A program made the position numbers and the translations under genes. This document shows positions 16,511 to 24,835 of a stretch of DNA of 42,400 bases, in pieces. The notes under the pieces are model-generated. The model made no database searches, was not told the origin of the DNA, and saw nothing but the letters and a program-made list of their open reading frames with translations. Source of the DNA: Prevotella sp. (lineage in GTDB: Bacteria; Bacteroidota; Bacteroidia; Bacteroidales; Bacteroidaceae); contig JAFPME010000016.1 of NCBI GenBank assembly GCA_017402445.1, positions 1-42,400 on the forward strand, in the 5' to 3' direction. The stretch's first letter is position 1. Each line of letters starts with the position of its first letter.

Positions 16511-16966
16511 CTATTCAACCGTAATCGGGATTTCGCGCTTCACGCTCTGTTCCAGTGAGATGAGGGTTTCGGTAGCCACCACTCCCGGAATGCCTTGCAG
16601 TTTGTTGTTCAGCAGGTCCATCAGCTGCTCGTTGTCGCGTGCATAGAGCTTGATGAGCATGGTGTAAGGGCCTGTCGTGAAGTGGCATTCCACAATCTCA
16701 GGTATGTGTTCCAGCCTCGCAACGACTTGTTTGTACATACTGCCCCGCTCCAGCGTAATGCCCACATAGGTGCATGTGGAGTAGCCCAGCGACTTGGGAT
16801 TGACGTCAAAGCCTGACCCTGTGATGACACCGTCTTCCATCAGGTGCTGCACACGCTGGTGAATGGCAGCTCTTGACACGTTGCATTCTGCTGCAACATC
16901 CTTGAACGGGATGCGTGCATTCTTCGAGAGTATGCTGAGAATCTTCTTGTCCAGGTTGTCTAACAT
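16511..16966 (-). CDS. Lrp/AsnC family transcriptional regulator
   Basis: The 151-residue protein has an N-terminal winged helix-turn-helix (LDNLDKKILSILSKNARIPFKDVAAECNVSR in outline, about 1-60) and a C-terminal RAM ligand-binding domain (TCTYVGITLERG onward, about 65-150). These feast/famine regulators bind amino acids, form octamers and usually autoregulate. Upstream are a -7 box (17015-17022), the palindrome TTGTATACAA at 16997-17006 in the leader, and a perfect 14-bp inverted repeat (17041-17089) overlapping the -33 region. The same palindrome lies at the same offset before the FKBP operon, so that operon may be a target. Confidence 0.92.
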   Translation of the reverse strand: MLDNLDKKILSILSKNARIPFKDVAAECNVSRAAIHQRVQHLMEDGVITGSGFDVNPKSLGYSTCTYVGITLERGSMYKQVVARLEHIPEIVECHFTTGPYTMLIKLYARDNEQLMDLLNNKLQGIPGVVATETLISLEQSVKREIPITVE

Positions 16967-16996
16967 AATTGTTCTTTTTGCTGTTCAAATAATAAG

Positions 16997-17006
16997 TTGT
17001 ATACAA
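16997..17006. promoter_or_regulatory. Palindrome TTGTATACAA in lrp leader
   Basis: This perfect 10-bp palindrome begins 8 bases downstream of the lrp -7 box, at or just after the predicted start site. An identical palindrome with identical 8-base spacing lies before the first FKBP gene (19632-19641). Confidence 0.55.
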
Positions 17007-17014
17007 TTTGATAG

Positions 17015-17022
17015 CAAAAATA
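17015..17022 (-). promoter_or_regulatory. -7 box for Lrp gene
   Basis: TATTTTTG on the minus strand matches TAnnTTTG and gives a leader of about 40 bases. The -33 region would fall inside the inverted repeat at 17041-17054. Confidence 0.5.
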
Positions 17023-17040
17023 GTCATTTCTTGTGATATG

Positions 17041-17089
17041 TGCAACATTTTGACAGGAAAAATAGCAACTTGCCCGTCAAAATGTTGCA
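17041..17089. promoter_or_regulatory. Perfect 14-bp inverted repeat upstream of Lrp gene
   Basis: TGCAACATTTTGAC (17041-17054) is the exact reverse complement of GTCAAAATGTTGCA (17076-17089), with 21 bases between. It sits between the end of the FKBP operon and the lrp promoter and overlaps the expected -33 position. No T-run follows on the minus strand, so an operator fits better than a terminator. Confidence 0.55.
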
Positions 17090-17107
17090 AAGTGTAGAGG
17101 TTTCGCG

Positions 17108-18049
17108 TTATTTTTTAGACGCAACCTTCATTGGTTTCATTTCACCTGGCAAGACAGGAGAGTATTGAATCTTCTTCTCTGATTCTTTTTGGGGAGTTAC
17201 TTTCAGTACTTCGAGCGTGAAGACAAGCGGGCTGTAAGGAGGGATTGGGCCTGTTTTCCTTGAGCCGTAGGCCAGTTCGTAGGGGATGTAGAGCTCCCAA
17301 AGGCTGCCCTCGGGCATCATTGTCAGTGCCTCGCTCCAACCTTTGATGAGCCTGCTGGGCTGGAAGGTTGCGCTCTTGTTGGGTTGTTTGTCAGATGTGT
17401 CGAACACGGTTCCGTCCGTCAGACGGCCTTCATATTTTACTTCCACCTCATCCGTAGCTTTGGCAATCGGTCCATTGCCCTTGCGGATCACCTTGTACTG
17501 CAGGCCGGAAGCTGTTACTTGCACTCCTTCCTTTGCCTTGTTCTGTTCCATGAATGCTTTAGCAGTCTCTTTCCTTTGCTTCTCTGTGGCTTTGCGGCTT
17601 TCCTGAATAAGCTTGTCAGCCTGCTGCCTGCCCATGCGGAGAGTGTCGTTCTTCATACCTGCTTCGAAGCCGCTCAGGAAGAGTTGATAGTCGAGTTGCT
17701 CGGTCAGTTCGTCATCGATGAGCTTGAAGTTGTTTTCTTTCAGACGCTGTGGAAACGACAGGCCAAGGCTGTAGGCTATCATTTCGTCGGAGCTGTCCTT
17801 GGAAAGTGCCTCGCTGAAACCGCGGTAGAAGGCGGCAATCTTCGCTTCGTCGCCCTGGAACTGGTTCTTCAGGAACGCGTCGAAGCCGAACGTGGCATTC
17901 AGGCCTGCAGCGTAGCTGAGCGAATCGCTTGGCGTCTTCATGGCAGCAGTTGCAGTTTTTTTTGCCTTTTTGTCCTTTGGACCAGCTGAGGCTGAAATGA
18001 AAGAGGCACCCACCGCGAGGGTGAGTGCCATGATGATGATTCTTTTCAT
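17108..18049 (-). CDS. Periplasmic FKBP-type peptidyl-prolyl isomerase
   Basis: The 313-residue protein has a signal peptide (MKRIIIMALTLAVGASFISASAG) without a lipobox Cys, predicting a soluble periplasmic protein. A Mip/FkpA-like helical dimerisation domain (about 40-180, with LSYAAGLNATFGF) precedes an FKBP domain (about 185-290) showing VEVKYEGRLTDGTVFDTS and LWELYIPYELAYG. The C-terminus adds about 25 Lys-rich residues. It is the last of three adjacent FKBP genes, 4 bases after the second. Confidence 0.92.
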   Translation of the reverse strand: MKRIIIMALTLAVGASFISASAGPKDKKAKKTATAAMKTPSDSLSYAAGLNATFGFDAFLKNQFQGDEAKIAAFYRGFSEALSKDSSDEMIAYSLGLSFPQRLKENNFKLIDDELTEQLDYQLFLSGFEAGMKNDTLRMGRQQADKLIQESRKATEKQRKETAKAFMEQNKAKEGVQVTASGLQYKVIRKGNGPIAKATDEVEVKYEGRLTDGTVFDTSDKQPNKSATFQPSRLIKGWSEALTMMPEGSLWELYIPYELAYGSRKTGPIPPYSPLVFTLEVLKVTPQKESEKKIQYSPVLPGEMKPMKVASKK

Positions 18050-18053
18050 ACCG

Positions 18054-18956
18054 TTATTTCTCGATGCCCAGAAGCTTGATGGTGAAAATCAAAGTGGAGT
18101 AAGGCTCGATGCCAGAGCTTCCGTTCTCGCCATAGGCCAGTTCCTGTGGAATGACAACTTCCCACTCGCTGCCGACCGGCATGTGGAGCAGGGCCTCGGT
18201 GAAACCAGGTACCAGCTGGGTGACCTGCATCACGACGGGCTGCTTGCGCTGGATAGAGCTGTCGAACACTTTGCCGTCGATGTTCTTGCCCTCATAGTCG
18301 AACTTCACTTTCGAGTTGGCGGTGGGAACAGCACCGGTTCCTGCCTTCACTACCTTGTAGTAGATGTCACCCTTGAAGTGCTCTTTGCGCATAGAGTCGA
18401 CGCGGTCGACGCTGATTTTCTGGATGCCTTCTTTCTTGGCATATTCTGCTATGTACTTCTTGCCGGCCTCCATGTTCTTCATGAACTGCTTAGCACGGAT
18501 GCTGGTGCTCAGGCTCTCGCTCATCTGCTGTGCCTGTTCGGTGGTGAAGAGTGCCTTCTCGCCGCCCAGAGCGGTCAGCAGACCTGCCACGAAGTTCTTC
18601 GTAGACAGTGTTTTTGTGCTGTCAGTACCGAACACCTGACGGTTCATACCGGGAATCATTCCCTGGCTGATTTGCTGTCCAATCTGCAGTCCGGCGAAGT
18701 ATGCGGACTTCTTCTTGTCGTCACCGGCGTTCACACCTTCATTCAGACCTTTCACGAAGTCGTTGAGATAAGTGGAATCGATGCCCAGTGCTTGTGTCAG
18801 ATAGCCCTTCAACTGCTGAGACTGTGCCACACCCATTGTGTAGCTGAGGGTGTCAACGTCGCTCTTCAGCTCTGCCTTGGGTGCCGAAGAGTTACCGCAT
18901 GATGTGAATGTTGCGGCTGCAATAGCCATAGCGGCTACAAATGTGATTTTTTTCAT
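18054..18956 (-). CDS. Lipoprotein FKBP-type peptidyl-prolyl isomerase
   Basis: The 300-residue protein has a lipoprotein signal (MKKITFVAAMAIAAATFTSC, Cys20). A helical FKBP N-terminal domain (about 30-200) includes LSYTMGVAQSQQLKGYL, and the FKBP domain (about 205-298) includes VKFDYEGKNIDGKVFDSS and WEVVIPQELAYGENGSSGIEPYSTLIF. It is the middle gene of the FKBP triplet, 46 bases after the first and 4 before the third. Confidence 0.93.
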   Translation of the reverse strand: MKKITFVAAMAIAAATFTSCGNSSAPKAELKSDVDTLSYTMGVAQSQQLKGYLTQALGIDSTYLNDFVKGLNEGVNAGDDKKKSAYFAGLQIGQQISQGMIPGMNRQVFGTDSTKTLSTKNFVAGLLTALGGEKALFTTEQAQQMSESLSTSIRAKQFMKNMEAGKKYIAEYAKKEGIQKISVDRVDSMRKEHFKGDIYYKVVKAGTGAVPTANSKVKFDYEGKNIDGKVFDSSIQRKQPVVMQVTQLVPGFTEALLHMPVGSEWEVVIPQELAYGENGSSGIEPYSTLIFTIKLLGIEK

Positions 18957-19002
18957 TTTTTTCTTCTTTTATTGTCTGTGATTCTCTTTGTTCTTTCTTT
19001 TT

Positions 19003-19608
19003 TTAAACCACTGCGAGCAGTTCCACATCGAAGATCAATGCTGCGTAGGGAGGTATGCTGTTGCCTGCTCCACTCGGGCCGTAGGCCAGCAGGTAGGGAA
19101 TGAAGAAGCGGTACTTGGCACCTTCCTTCATCAGCTGAAGGCCTTCTGTCCAGCCGGCAATCACTTGCTGCAGGCCGAATGTGGCAGGTTCGCCGCGCTG
19201 TACGCTGCTGTCGAATACAGTGCCGTCAATGAGAAAACCTTCATAGTGACAGCGGACACTGTCCGTGGCTTTAGGCTGTCGGCCCGTACCTTCGCGCAGT
19301 ACCGTATACTGAAGGCCGCTCTTAGTTACCTTCACTCCTTCTTTTTTCGCATTCTCTGCCAGGAATTTCTCGCCCTCTACTTTTGCTTTCTTACCTTTCT
19401 CTTCGCGCTCGGCGTTCAGCTTTTTTTCCTGTTTCTGGAAGTATTCCTGTACTATCTGCTGAGCTTCGCGGTGTCCCACCTTCAGCTCTGCTCCTGCTAA
19501 CACGTCGCGGATAGCTTCTGCAAAGTCGTCAATGTTCAGGCCTTCGATGTTCATCTGTGCCAATTGCTGGCCGATGCCGAGACCCAAACCATAACTAAGT
19601 TTATCCAT
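19003..19608 (-). CDS. Cytoplasmic FKBP-type peptidyl-prolyl isomerase
   Basis: The 201-residue protein begins MDKLSYGLGLGIGQQLAQMN with no signal peptide, so it is predicted cytoplasmic. A short helical Mip-like N-domain with a charged helix (QKQEKKLNAEREEKGKKAK) precedes an FKBP domain (about 105-200) with VRCHYEGFLIDGTVFDSS and YRFFIPYLLAYGPSGAG. It is first in the three-gene operon, behind a -7 box at 19650-19657 and the palindrome TTGTATACAA at 19632-19641. Confidence 0.92.
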   Translation of the reverse strand: MDKLSYGLGLGIGQQLAQMNIEGLNIDDFAEAIRDVLAGAELKVGHREAQQIVQEYFQKQEKKLNAEREEKGKKAKVEGEKFLAENAKKEGVKVTKSGLQYTVLREGTGRQPKATDSVRCHYEGFLIDGTVFDSSVQRGEPATFGLQQVIAGWTEGLQLMKEGAKYRFFIPYLLAYGPSGAGNSIPPYAALIFDVELLAVV

Positions 19609-19631
19609 TATTACTCAATTCTAAAACAATA

Positions 19632-19641
19632 TTGTATACAA
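19632..19641. promoter_or_regulatory. Palindrome TTGTATACAA in FKBP operon leader
   Basis: This is identical in sequence and in distance from the -7 box (8 bases) to the palindrome before the Lrp gene. It overlaps another palindrome, ACAATATTGT, at 19626-19635. Confidence 0.55.
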
Positions 19642-19649
19642 AGTCGGCG

Positions 19650-19657
19650 CAAAGGTA
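19650..19657 (-). promoter_or_regulatory. -7 box for FKBP operon
   Basis: TACCTTTG on the minus strand matches TAnnTTTG and lies 42 bases before the first FKBP start codon. Confidence 0.6.
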
Positions 19658-19865
19658 CAGTTTTTATCTGACATGCAGAATATAAATGTGAAAAAAAAAC
19701 TTATTTTACATTTTTTTTGATAGATATAATTGCCCAAACAGATTGCTTGTTAGCGAGTTCCGCTGCTGTCCTGAGTTTCAGGTCGTTGTCGCTTAACGCC
19801 AGGTCGGAATAAGAAGGTGGTGTAAGAACATAGTTCTCTCTCTCTGCAGGTGATGGCTTTGCAAA

Positions 19866-20241
19866 CGCTGAATTATGCTTACAAAATAACATTTATTATA
19901 CGAAATTACGGCGGGTTTTCCAAAATAAAAAGCCGACGGACGCGTATGCGCGAAATATGAGAAAGTTCTAAAGCACTGGGAAAAAGCGACTTGTGTTTTC
20001 TTTACATTTTTCGGGCTTTCAAAATGACTCATTCTGCACGCGAAAAAGGCTCGTTTTGCTCGACAGAATGAATCATTCTGCGCGGCAGAACGGGCCATTT
20101 TGCCGCGTAAAATGGGCCATTTTGAAAAACGGAAAGAAAAATCTTCTGGTTTTGTCCGATTCTTTTATCAAAACAAGCGCTTCCGTCTTCGTAGAATGAA
20201 AGAAAATCTTTACCCGTTTTTTCGGTATGAAATATTTACAA
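19866..20241 (+). repeat. Interspersed 22-bp-array element, copy B
   Basis: The closest relative of copy A and exactly the same length. The five 22-bp units start at 20023, 20045, 20067, 20089 and 20111, with cores such as AATGACTCATT, AATGAATCATT and AATGGGCCATT. Flanks match copy A over long runs, for example TTTATTATACGAAATTACGG on the left and AAGCGCTTCCGTCTTCGTAG on the right. TGCTTACAA and TATTTACAA occupy the places of the end repeats of copy A. The element points opposite to the neighbouring minus-strand genes and lies upstream of the FKBP operon. Confidence 0.85.
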
Positions 20242-20488
20242 AGCATCATACGTGTCTATTCAAAATCTTAGTCATAGCTATATGGTTTGAAAGATTGGCT
20301 TTGCCTTTGCCTTTGCCTTTCCCCGTAGGCGGCGATTTTCAATTCCCTACGGCCGCCGATTTTCAATGCTTCGACGAGCAAAGCGAGTGGAACTCGATTA
20401 CATGCGGAGCAACTCTTTATATCGAACTCACGTTCGCTTATGATACCTTCACTTTTGATTTCTGCCTAATTTGATCTCGTCGGACAAT
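20242..20488. other. Gap between element B and secDF terminator
   Basis: No gene is supported. The gap holds three TTTGCC units (20300-20317), a direct repeat of CGATTTTCAAT at 20333 and 20357, and a dyad whose right arm contains TCGAACTCACGTT (about 20422-20434). That word is also in the inverted repeat near the start of the window. Confidence 0.45.
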
Positions 20489-20525
20489 AAAAAAATCTGC
20501 ACCCGCCATTGCGACGGGTGCAGAT
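20489..20525 (-). terminator. Terminator of secDF
   Basis: ATCTGCACCCG (20495-20505) pairs perfectly with CGGGTGCAGAT (20515-20525) around a 9-base loop, with an A-run to its left that reads as a U-run on the minus strand. It lies 33 bases past the secDF stop. Confidence 0.88.
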
Positions 20526-20557
20526 GAAGACGATTATGTTAGAATGACTCGTTTCTT

Positions 20558-23500
20558 TTAGGCTTCTTCCTTGATCTTGCGGCCCATCACGAGGTAGGCA
20601 ACGGGCGAGGCAATGAAGATGGACGACAGTGTACCGAAGACAACGCCGAGGATCATGGCGAAGGCGAAGCTGCGGATGCTGGCACCACCGAGGACGAAGA
20701 TGCAGAGGAGCACGATCAACGTAGAGACTGACGTGTTGATGGTACGAGCCAGCGTCTGGTTGATACTTTCGTTGAAGAGGCTCTGCTTGTCTTGCTTCGG
20801 ATGGAGACCGAGGTTCTCACGGATACGGTCGAAGACCACCACCTTATCGTTGATGGAGTAACCGATCACGGTCAGGATAGCACCGATGAAGGTCTGGTCG
20901 ATTTCGAGAGACCAAGGCACGATGCCCCAGAGCAGCGAATAGAGACCAAGCACGATGATTGTATCGACTGCCAGAGCCACTACGGAACCTACTGAGAACG
21001 CAACGTTGCGGAAGCGGAGCAGGATGTAGAGGAAGATGGCCACCAGGGCGATGAGCACGCTGTAGATAGCGTTGTGCGTTATGTCCTTAGCCACCGACGG
21101 ACCCACCTTCGTAGAGCTGATGATGGAACCACCTTCGCGGATGTCCGGGTTCTTGAACGCCTCGACGTTAGCCTGGTTCACCAGACCGTGCTTCTTCAGC
21201 GCGTTGTACAGAATTGTTTCTGCCTCGTCGTCGGCTGTGGGGCTGTTGCTCTCTATCTTGTAGTTGGTGGAGATACGGATGGTCTTGTTGTCGGTACCGA
21301 TTGAAATGGCACCCGTGTTGCAGCCGGGGAATGCTTCGGCAAGGATGCCGCGCACCTCTTCAGGCTGTACAGCTTTCTCGAAGGCCACCACATAGTTGCG
21401 ACCACCTGTGAAGTCGATGCTCTTGCTCAGGCCGCGGACAGCGAAGCTGACGATGAACACCACAACGGCAACGGCCACGAAAATGAAGGTCTTCTTGTAG
21501 AACGACATGAACGGAACGTGCATGTTCTGCATGAGGTTACGCGAGAAGTTTGTGCAGAACTTCAGGTTCAGCCACTTGTCCTTGTTCATACGGTTCTCGT
21601 AAACCAGACGTGTAAGGAACACGGCGGTGAAGAACGAGCAGCAGATACCGATGATCCAAGTGGTGGCGAAGCCCTTGATGGGGCCTGTACCGAAGTAAAG
21701 CAGGATGACACCCGTAATCAATGAGGTGAGGTTCGAGTCGAAGATGGCCGAGAAAGCGTTGCTGTAACCTGCTTTCAGGGCTTCCTTGATGCCTTTACCG
21801 CTGCGCATCTCTTCCTTGATGCGTTCGTAGATGAGCACGTTGGCGTCGACGGCCGTACCGAGTGTCAGCACGATACCAGCGAGACCCGACATGGTCAGTG
21901 CTGCCTGGAACGACGTCAGGATGCCCAACGTGAAGAACAGGTTGACCAACAGTGCGCAGTTGGCAATCATACCCGGGATGAAGTCATACATCAGAACCAT
22001 GTAGATCATCAGGAGCACGAAGGCGATGATGAACGAGATGATACCCTGCTGGATGGACTGTGCACCGAGCGTCGGTCCGACAACCTCTTCCTGCACGATG
22101 CGGGCAGGAGCAGGCATACGACCGGACTTCAGCGTGTTGGCGAGGTCCTTGGTCGTTTCGATGGTGAAGTTACCCGTAATCTGAGAGTTACCACCAGAGA
22201 TTTCGCCGTTCACACGCGGTGCGGAATAGACGGCGTTGTCAAGCACGATGGCGATGGCCTTGCCTACATTGGCTTTGGTCAGGGCTGCCCAACGACGTGC
22301 ACCGTCGCTGTTCATAGACATGCTGACGCTGGGACGGCCGGAGAGCTGCTCGAATTCGTCCTTTGCTTCCACGATGACGTCACCCTCAAGCGGTGCGCGT
22401 CCGTTGGTTCCGGTGGCCTTGATGGCATAGAGCTCGAACACGTTCTTCGTGCCTTCCATCGGTGTGGCACCCCACATGAGCTTCAGGTCGGAGGGGAAGA
22501 GGCGCTTGGCTTCGTCGCCGTAGATGGCACGGTTGATTTCAGCCGTGTCGCGGATGTGGGCATATCCCACCATGCTCAGGCCCTGAGGAATCACCTGCAG
22601 CATGGCTGTGAGCGGGTGAGTCTTCTTCAGTGCTGCCATTTGGGCATCTTCGCTTTCTTTACTGTCGGTCTTAGCCATCTGGTTGTTGTCCTTCTTCAGG
22701 TCAAGCTTGGGCTGGTCTGCAGCGGGCTTGGCGGCAGCGGCTGTGTCTTTCTTCTCAGCGCTGACCGAGTCGGTGGTTGCCTGCTCGGCGGGAGTGTCTT
22801 CCTTGCCGCTGTTGATGGCAGCCAGACGCTGGTCGAGCTGGTTGAGCAGCGGGGCAATGTCCTGACTGTTGTAGGTCTCCCAGAACTCAAGGTTGGCGCT
22901 TCCCTGAAGGAGCTTGCGCACACGCTCCGGCTCGCGGATACCCGGCATTTCTACCATGAGGCGTCCCTGCTGGCCTTCGAGCTTCTGGATGTTGGGCTGA
23001 ACGACGCCGAACTTATCGATACGGTTGCGGACAACGTTGAACGAGTTGTCGATAGCTGCCTGCACTTCGGTGCGCAGGGCGGCTTCCACCTCCTTGTCGG
23101 TGCTCTGTGTGTTCACCTTTCCCTTCAGCTGCTGCGTAGCGAAGATGGCAGCCAGGGGGCGGTTGGGAGCGTTGCGGTGGAAGGCGTTGATGAACAGAGA
23201 GATGAAATCACTTTGACTGGTTTCTTCTTCCTTCTTTGCTTCCTGCATGGACTTCACAAAGTCGGGATCAGTCTTGTGGTCGGCAAGCACCTCGATGACA
23301 TCAGGCACGCTGATCTCGAGGATTACATTCATACCGCCCTTGAGGTCCAGACCCAGACCTATCTGCGTTTCCAAGCACTCCTGATACGTGTAACCGTCGT
23401 TGATACCGAACGGCAACTTGAGGTATCTCACTGAATCCTTATAGTCCTGCTGGGCTATGGGATCCGAAATCTTGGCAGCCTGACCATCGAAATAGCTCGT

Positions 23501-23581
23501 CGCTGCCGAGAATGACAAATAGAAGATGCTTACAAGCGTCATGAGGACGGCGGTTGTAATTACAATTCCTTTGTTTTGCAT
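20558..23581 (-). CDS. secDF: Fused protein translocase subunit SecDF
   Basis: SecD and SecF are RND-type inner-membrane partners of SecYEG that use proton motive force to pull exported proteins through. Here both are one 1007-residue chain, as usual in Bacteroidota. The N-terminal helix (about 7-29) precedes the first periplasmic domain with GLGLDLKGGMNVILEI. A Lys/Asp/Ala-rich low-complexity insert is at about 258-315. The SecD membrane domain spans about 510-680 and includes GTAVDANVLIYERIKEE; the SecF half spans about 695-1005 with SIDFTGGRNYVVAF and GYSINDKVVVFDRIREN. The leader contains a CATTTT/AAAATG hairpin near 23643-23658. Confidence 0.97.
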   Translation of the reverse strand: MQNKGIVITTAVLMTLVSIFYLSFSAATSYFDGQAAKISDPIAQQDYKDSVRYLKLPFGINDGYTYQECLETQIGLGLDLKGGMNVILEISVPDVIEVLADHKTDPDFVKSMQEAKKEEETSQSDFISLFINAFHRNAPNRPLAAIFATQQLKGKVNTQSTDKEVEAALRTEVQAAIDNSFNVVRNRIDKFGVVQPNIQKLEGQQGRLMVEMPGIREPERVRKLLQGSANLEFWETYNSQDIAPLLNQLDQRLAAINSGKEDTPAEQATTDSVSAEKKDTAAAAKPAADQPKLDLKKDNNQMAKTDSKESEDAQMAALKKTHPLTAMLQVIPQGLSMVGYAHIRDTAEINRAIYGDEAKRLFPSDLKLMWGATPMEGTKNVFELYAIKATGTNGRAPLEGDVIVEAKDEFEQLSGRPSVSMSMNSDGARRWAALTKANVGKAIAIVLDNAVYSAPRVNGEISGGNSQITGNFTIETTKDLANTLKSGRMPAPARIVQEEVVGPTLGAQSIQQGIISFIIAFVLLMIYMVLMYDFIPGMIANCALLVNLFFTLGILTSFQAALTMSGLAGIVLTLGTAVDANVLIYERIKEEMRSGKGIKEALKAGYSNAFSAIFDSNLTSLITGVILLYFGTGPIKGFATTWIIGICCSFFTAVFLTRLVYENRMNKDKWLNLKFCTNFSRNLMQNMHVPFMSFYKKTFIFVAVAVVVFIVSFAVRGLSKSIDFTGGRNYVVAFEKAVQPEEVRGILAEAFPGCNTGAISIGTDNKTIRISTNYKIESNSPTADDEAETILYNALKKHGLVNQANVEAFKNPDIREGGSIISSTKVGPSVAKDITHNAIYSVLIALVAIFLYILLRFRNVAFSVGSVVALAVDTIIVLGLYSLLWGIVPWSLEIDQTFIGAILTVIGYSINDKVVVFDRIRENLGLHPKQDKQSLFNESINQTLARTINTSVSTLIVLLCIFVLGGASIRSFAFAMILGVVFGTLSSIFIASPVAYLVMGRKIKEEA

Positions 23582-23673
23582 TTTTGTTTATTTGTTAATA
23601 TTATGATTTCAAATCGTCTGTTGTCATACGGCATAAGGGCCACATTTTGTGTAAAATGCGGCAATTTAGCGTG

Positions 23674-23681
23674 CAAAGTTA
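23674..23681 (-). promoter_or_regulatory. -7 box for secDF
   Basis: TAACTTTG on the minus strand matches TAnnTTTG. It gives a leader of about 85 bases that includes a small hairpin. Confidence 0.55.
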
Positions 23682-23730
23682 CATATTTTTCCACATATCA
23701 AGAAATTTACGGCAAAAAATGTTCGTTTTT

Positions 23731-24810
23731 TTATTCTTTTTGCCTGTATTTCAACCAACATGTGACGGGGAAATGGTCACTTGCCGTCGCTTTGTTGTCC
23801 ACGAAGCATGCGTAGGGCTTCCAGTGGTGCGAGCACATGATGTTGTCTATCCTTACGTCGATATGGTTGCGGTTGTACGTCCAGCCCGGTCCCAGTCCGG
23901 TCTCGGTGTAGCAGTCTGTGAGCAGGTTGGCGAGTCGGTAGTGGGGGTATGAGTTAGGCCATGAATTGAAGTCGCCGCAGAGGATGATGGGGTATTGCGA
24001 ATGGTTCTGCACGTACTGTGCGATGCTGTCCACCTGCGGTGTCCTGATTTTGGAGGCTCGTGTCACTTTCTCCAGCAGGTTCCTTGTGTCTGTCTTCACA
24101 ACTTCGCTTTTCAGTCTTCCGCTGACGATGTCGCTCACTTGCTGTCTGTCCTCCAGCGTGAACACGTTGCTTTCCAGATGGTTGTTGATGACGATGACCG
24201 TATCGTTCTCAATCTTCAGGTAAAAGGCTACGCTGCCGTTGATGCTCGATTTGTAGAAGATGCGCTCCACGTTGATGATGGGGTAGCGGCTGGCCAGCAT
24301 GACTGAGTTGCCCTTGTTGATGATGTGTGCTTCGACAAAGGGATAGTGCCTGCGCAAGGGCTTCGAATTGGCACTTCCCATCCATGCTTCCTGCAGGCAG
24401 GCAATGTCTGGGTCCGACTTGATGATGTAGTCCACGACGGAGTTCACCGTGTTTCCTTCTTCGTCTTTTTCGCTGTGAAGCATCATCGTGTTGTAGCTGA
24501 GCACTTTGATGGCTCCTGCGGGCGGTTCTTCCGGCAGGTTCACCGGACAGTATGTGCGTACGGGTACATAAGATAATATGAAGCCGAGCAGAGGAACAAG
24601 CAGGTTCTTGGGCTTGATGAAGACCCAGAGGGGGATGAAGAGCAGGTTCAGGACGATGAACGCAGGGAAGATAAGTCCGAGAACAGACAGTGTGGGATGC
24701 TCCGTCGGGGGTATCCTGTCGCTGTATCCGACGGCAATCATGGCAAGAACGGCAATGACGTTGGCTGTCAGAACGAGACGGATGGTTGTTGACTTGATGG
24801 CCTTGAACAT
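23731..24810 (-). CDS. Membrane-anchored EEP-family phosphodiesterase/nuclease
   Basis: This 359-residue protein has three N-terminal membrane helices (about 10-100) and an endonuclease/exonuclease/phosphatase domain (about 105-355). Visible motifs are VLSYNTMMLHSE, ACLQEAWMGS (catalytic Glu), VIVINNHLES, ILCGDFNSWPNS and the closing ASDHFPVTCWL (Asp-His pair). EEP members cut nucleic acids, sphingomyelin or inositol phosphates; the substrate cannot be told from sequence. It follows the rhomboid gene by 25 bases, and the two probably form an operon. Confidence 0.87.
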   Translation of the reverse strand: MFKAIKSTTIRLVLTANVIAVLAMIAVGYSDRIPPTEHPTLSVLGLIFPAFIVLNLLFIPLWVFIKPKNLLVPLLGFILSYVPVRTYCPVNLPEEPPAGAIKVLSYNTMMLHSEKDEEGNTVNSVVDYIIKSDPDIACLQEAWMGSANSKPLRRHYPFVEAHIINKGNSVMLASRYPIINVERIFYKSSINGSVAFYLKIENDTVIVINNHLESNVFTLEDRQQVSDIVSGRLKSEVVKTDTRNLLEKVTRASKIRTPQVDSIAQYVQNHSQYPIILCGDFNSWPNSYPHYRLANLLTDCYTETGLGPGWTYNRNHIDVRIDNIMCSHHWKPYACFVDNKATASDHFPVTCWLKYRQKE

Positions 24811-24835
24811 GGCGGAGACGATGTATTCCGGCTGT

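Noticed and set aside
20300-20323. TTTGCC microsatellite as a phase-variation tract
   Set aside because: There are only three exact units, with no open gene over it and no promoter element depending on it.
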